Source: Chlorops oryzae (taxonomy: Eukaryota; Arthropoda; Insecta; Diptera; Chloropidae). From it: a DNA stretch of 64,000 nt. A program made the translations under genes and the position numbers. This document shows positions 61,415-64,000 of the stretch, piece after piece (positions within the stretch are counted from its first letter, which is position 1; each line of letters begins with the position of its first letter). The DNA lies in NCBI GenBank assembly GCA_020466095.1, contig CM035807.1, positions 62,191,812 through 62,255,811 on the forward strand, given 5' to 3'. The notes beneath the pieces were generated by a model. It made no database searches and had not been told where the DNA came from. It worked only from the letters and a program-made list of their open reading frames with translations.

Positions 61415-62702
61415 CACAGTGTTGCGAGGTGGACAAAATAAAAAAAAGTTGAAGTCGGATTTTTTTAAAAATTTTGATGGCGATTTTCAGCAAATACCAG
61501 CAACTGATCAAGGCTTAAATATCTTTGAAAAATACTAATGTTTACTTATGCTTTGGAGCCTTCAAAGTGCAAACTTCAAAACCGATGTTGCTTATGGCAA
61601 AAATATACCGAATTTATGTAGAATAAGAACTGTCGTATTTCATTTGTTTTTTAACTTATTCATAAGATTGATGACTTTTCTGAAAGCTCAACTTATTTCC
61701 TAAGGGGTAGTTTTTGTTTTGTTTTCTTTTGTTTGACATTTTAAAAGTTTTAAAAGTTTTAAAAGTATTTAGAATGAAACATAAAAGAAAATTACTCAAA
61801 ATATGCGTTTTAAATGTTTCGAAGAGGGCGAAAAGTTGTGTTACAATTTGTGACTACAATTTTTAATAAGAATATATAAAAGAAAGTATGTATAATCCAA
61901 ATCAAAAAGATTTGCCTGCACCTTTTTGCAACTTTGTTTTTTACGTTGATTTTTGCAGTGGAGTCTTCAATAAAAATTGGCGAAATTTTCGAAGCTTGGT
62001 GTGCAGGGAACAATACAAATAAGGAGCCAGCGGTGCAAATATTTGTGAAAAACAAATTAAGCAGAGAGTTGAGTATTGAAGAGCGTAGCAAAATTAGAAA
62101 TATGTGTGTTCATTTTGAAAAATTATGCTCTTGTATGAGATTGGTGCAAATTTATACGATGTTCGCGTCTTAAGTCTTTGCTCTATCTCTGTTGCTTTTT
62201 ATATCAGAACTGTGTACGCAAGGACTTAAGACGCGAACGTGAAAACAGCAATGAAATCCTACGTAATTAAAAGACAACCCCTAGGGCTGGACCGTGTTTT
62301 TTTATTTTTTGTGCTAAATGCACATTTAAATTTTACAAATAAATATCATTCATTAATATTTTCTGAATTGTTATGCGATTTTCGGAAGTTTCAAAAGTAC
62401 TCTATTTACCAACTTTGAGTGGGCGTAGCACAAAAAGTGGGCATGGTAGCAAATTGAAATTAGGTTCTTCCAATTTTGGAGCACAACAGTAAACTCTGTT
62501 CCGAATTTCAAGCCTCTAGGACTAAAATTGCGGAATTTGGATGCCCTCTTTACATGGGGGGTGGGGGTTGGGGTGGTTTGATTTTCAAAATATTCTCAAA
62601 ATTTCTTAATTTTATAAAAATAAACCTCCACGTCAAATTTCATTGGTCTAGCACAACTCCTTGTATTTGTGGCCACGAGATGTATGGAGACGCGACACTG
62701 TG
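61415..62702. mobile_element. non-autonomous Transib-like DNA element 2, in the Pao element
   Basis: 1288 bp of AT-rich DNA inside GC-rich coding sequence. Left tip cacagtgttgcgagg, right tip (reverse complement) cacagtgtcgcgtc: CACWGTG heptamers with a ~12-bp inverted end. The 5-bp GC-rich ccccg is duplicated (61410-61414 and 62703-62707). The host frame is restored by precise removal. Size, ends and duplication resemble element 1 in BEL-2. No transposase. A plus-strand ORF of 79 codons (61934-62173) has no recognised domain. Confidence 0.75.
62162..62241. repeat. 16-bp perfect inverted repeat (hairpin) in Transib-like element 2
   Basis: gttcgcgtcttaagtc and its exact reverse complement enclose 48 bases. 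A 22-base core, cgtcttaagtctttgc plus flank, is also present in the arms of the foldback-like element (near 18340 and 20240). Confidence 0.65.
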
Positions 62703-63227
62703 CCCCGGTCCTGCACAACAGGGGTGTGGTGACGGGCGATGGCGGTCTGAGGTCGGTGATGGCTGTCGGGGAAGTGAAGCTGGCCGGCGTCGATGGTTGC
62801 GCGAACGACGGCGTCGCTGTCCCCCTCGTTGAGCTCCGGCGGGCGATCGGCGGCGGGGCTGCTCCGGGCTGAGCTTTCGAGAACGGCGGTGTGCAGAGTA
62901 GGAGCGACGTCGGGAGCGGCGCCGAGCAGATCGCGCCACCCGCGAAATGGGCTCTCGGGCCTCCCTAGGCTGCCATGGACCGGAGTCATCGGGCGTTACG
63001 GACCGGGCCTGTTGATGGATGAGCGTGTGATGGCACTCACCGCAGGCCTTACAATGTTGTCGCGACGGACACTCTCTCCTCAAATGGCGCGAGGAGAGGC
63101 ATAAGAAGCAGCACTTATTTTGCTGGACTGCGAGCAGACGCTTTGCCGTGGTCCAGCGCCGAAAACGCCGACAGCGAGTGAGCCAATGATTGCGGCCACA
63201 TATCACGCACTGCCTTCGGTGCTCCAT
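62703..63227 (-). CDS. Pao-type element zinc-knuckle protein downstream of integrase
   Basis: MEHRRQCVICGRNHWLTRC at 63227, then CCFLCLSSRHLRREC and CKACGECHHTLIHQQ, followed by a long Arg/Ser/Pro-rich tail. These Cys/His units are like BEL/Pao gag C-termini, but here the gene follows the integrase by ~130 bp instead of preceding the protease. A second, 3' nucleic-acid-binding ORF is the likely reading; a rearranged or second element's gag is the alternative. The reading continues at 61409 after the Transib-like insertion. Confidence 0.65.
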
Positions 63228-63354
63228 GATGTATATCTGAAACGAATAAGAGATCTTCATGAGCGGACGAATCGTGATATACAAAGAGAGGGAGAGGAGG
63301 GGGTGTTGCGATTGGATAACGAATATTAGTCATAAAGCCTCGGAAAGGTCTACA

Positions 63355-64000
63355 GGGAGCAGGCAAAGCTAGGTCCTGTGACGACGCCGAACTGTGTCTT
63401 GACCTCGACGATGCGTACGAGGCCATCATCTCCAGGATGCACTTCAATGACTCACCCTTTTCTCCATTCAAAGGGGGGCAATTGAGCGTCCATAACGACG
63501 ACAAAATCGCCGATTTGGTTGTTACCTTCCATTTATCCCTTTTGTGGAGGCTGACTTCCAACGTTGGGCGAAGCGATGATGAAGAATTTTCACCTTTTCC
63601 CATCTCGTAGTGAGCGGCAAGTCTGCTTGAGGTTCTTCGGGCCAGGCGGTGAGAGGGGCTCCTCGAAGGAAGTGGCCGGGCGTCAGCGCCAGCAGATCTG
63701 TAGGATCATCGGACATCGGAGTGAGGGGACGCGAACTTAGCACCCCTTCTATGCGCGCCAGCAGGGTGGCGAATTCCTCGAATGAGAACTTATTTGGTCC
63801 GGCAACTTTCACAAAATGAAGCTTGAAGCTCTTGACCGCCGCCTCCCATAGTCCACCCATGTGAGGCGCGTGGGGCGGGATCATAGCCATTCGAAGCCGT
63901 GCAGTGAATATTTCTGTTGAAGGTCGTCAGCAGCGTTTGAAAGGAAACTTGTGAATTCAGTGTCCAGAGCCTTTTTAGCACCAATGAAATTTCGCCCGTT
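63355..64000 (-). pseudogene. Pao-type integrase, C-terminal half
   Basis: From the window edge: NGRNFIGAKKALDTEF, a frameshift near 63890, IPPHAPHMGGLWEAAVKSFK with the catalytic Glu, SSRPLTPMSDDPTDLLAL and TPGHFLRGAPL. A second shift follows near 63530, then DFVVVMDAQLPPFEW and VHPGDDGLVRVVEVKT with a stop inside. Ends about 63355. The protein differs strongly from BEL-1 and BEL-2 integrases, so it is a third BEL/Pao lineage. RT and gag lie beyond the window. Confidence 0.82.

Noticed and set aside
61028..61538. Plus-strand ORFs of 120 and 125 codons in GC-rich DNA
   Set aside because: The minus-strand frame at 61188-61409 joins in phase to the Pao zinc-knuckle gene and explains the region better.

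Overview
The window looks like a transposon graveyard from an insect genome, most likely a fly (Diptera). I base this on AT-rich DNA, Jockey-type LINE, BEL/Pao, Gypsy/errantivirus-like, Polinton/Maverick, Transib-like and foldback-like elements, a serine-tRNA-type Gypsy primer site, and a 100-N scaffold gap. I see no ordinary host gene. Nearly every open frame belongs to a mobile element, and most are interrupted.

Layout. 1-2246: Jockey-type LINE on the minus strand (ORF1 complete, ORF2 cut by the window edge). 2247-2899: degenerate repeat DNA. 2900-8074: Polinton copy A, truncated at its left end and ending in an intact terminal sequence. 8075-43143: a second, inverted Polinton copy B that faces copy A. 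It is broken by BEL-1 (10434-22037, TSD gataa, itself carrying a foldback-like element at 17897-20640), by a LINE 3' fragment (29062-29652) and by BEL-2 (31479-41247, itself carrying a 1271-bp Transib-like element at 36964-38234, TSD cggcg). 43144-60117 and beyond: an old minus-strand Gypsy element C, split by Polinton B and by an 11.6-kb plus-strand Gypsy element D (44301-55876, TSD ccat). 60118-60950: LTR-side AT-rich repeats with a TA-flanked MITE. 61188-64000: a GC-rich Pao-type element on the minus strand, interrupted by a second Transib-like element (61415-62702, TSD ccccg).

The most unusual system is Gypsy D. Besides protease-RT-RNase H-integrase and an F-type envelope gene, it carries a full protein tyrosine phosphatase domain with the WPD loop and HCSAGIGRTG signature, placed between pol and env. 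It also carries an Ulp1/SENP-like cysteine protease after env. Between the phosphatase and env lies an opposite-strand 183-aa gene of unknown family with its own TATA-like box and an AATAAA overlapping its stop codon. The older and diverged Gypsy C holds the same phosphatase in the same post-integrase position, so the phosphatase belongs to a retroelement lineage rather than to one accidental copy. The two LTRs of Gypsy D share their U3 but not their terminal ~200 bp, which suggests a recombinant element.

The order of events can be read from the nesting: Gypsy C first, then Polinton B and Gypsy D inside it, then BEL-1 and BEL-2 inside Polinton B, then the foldback-like and Transib-like elements inside the BELs. 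Several 1-nt frameshifts lie in homopolymer runs and may be assembly errors rather than real decay.
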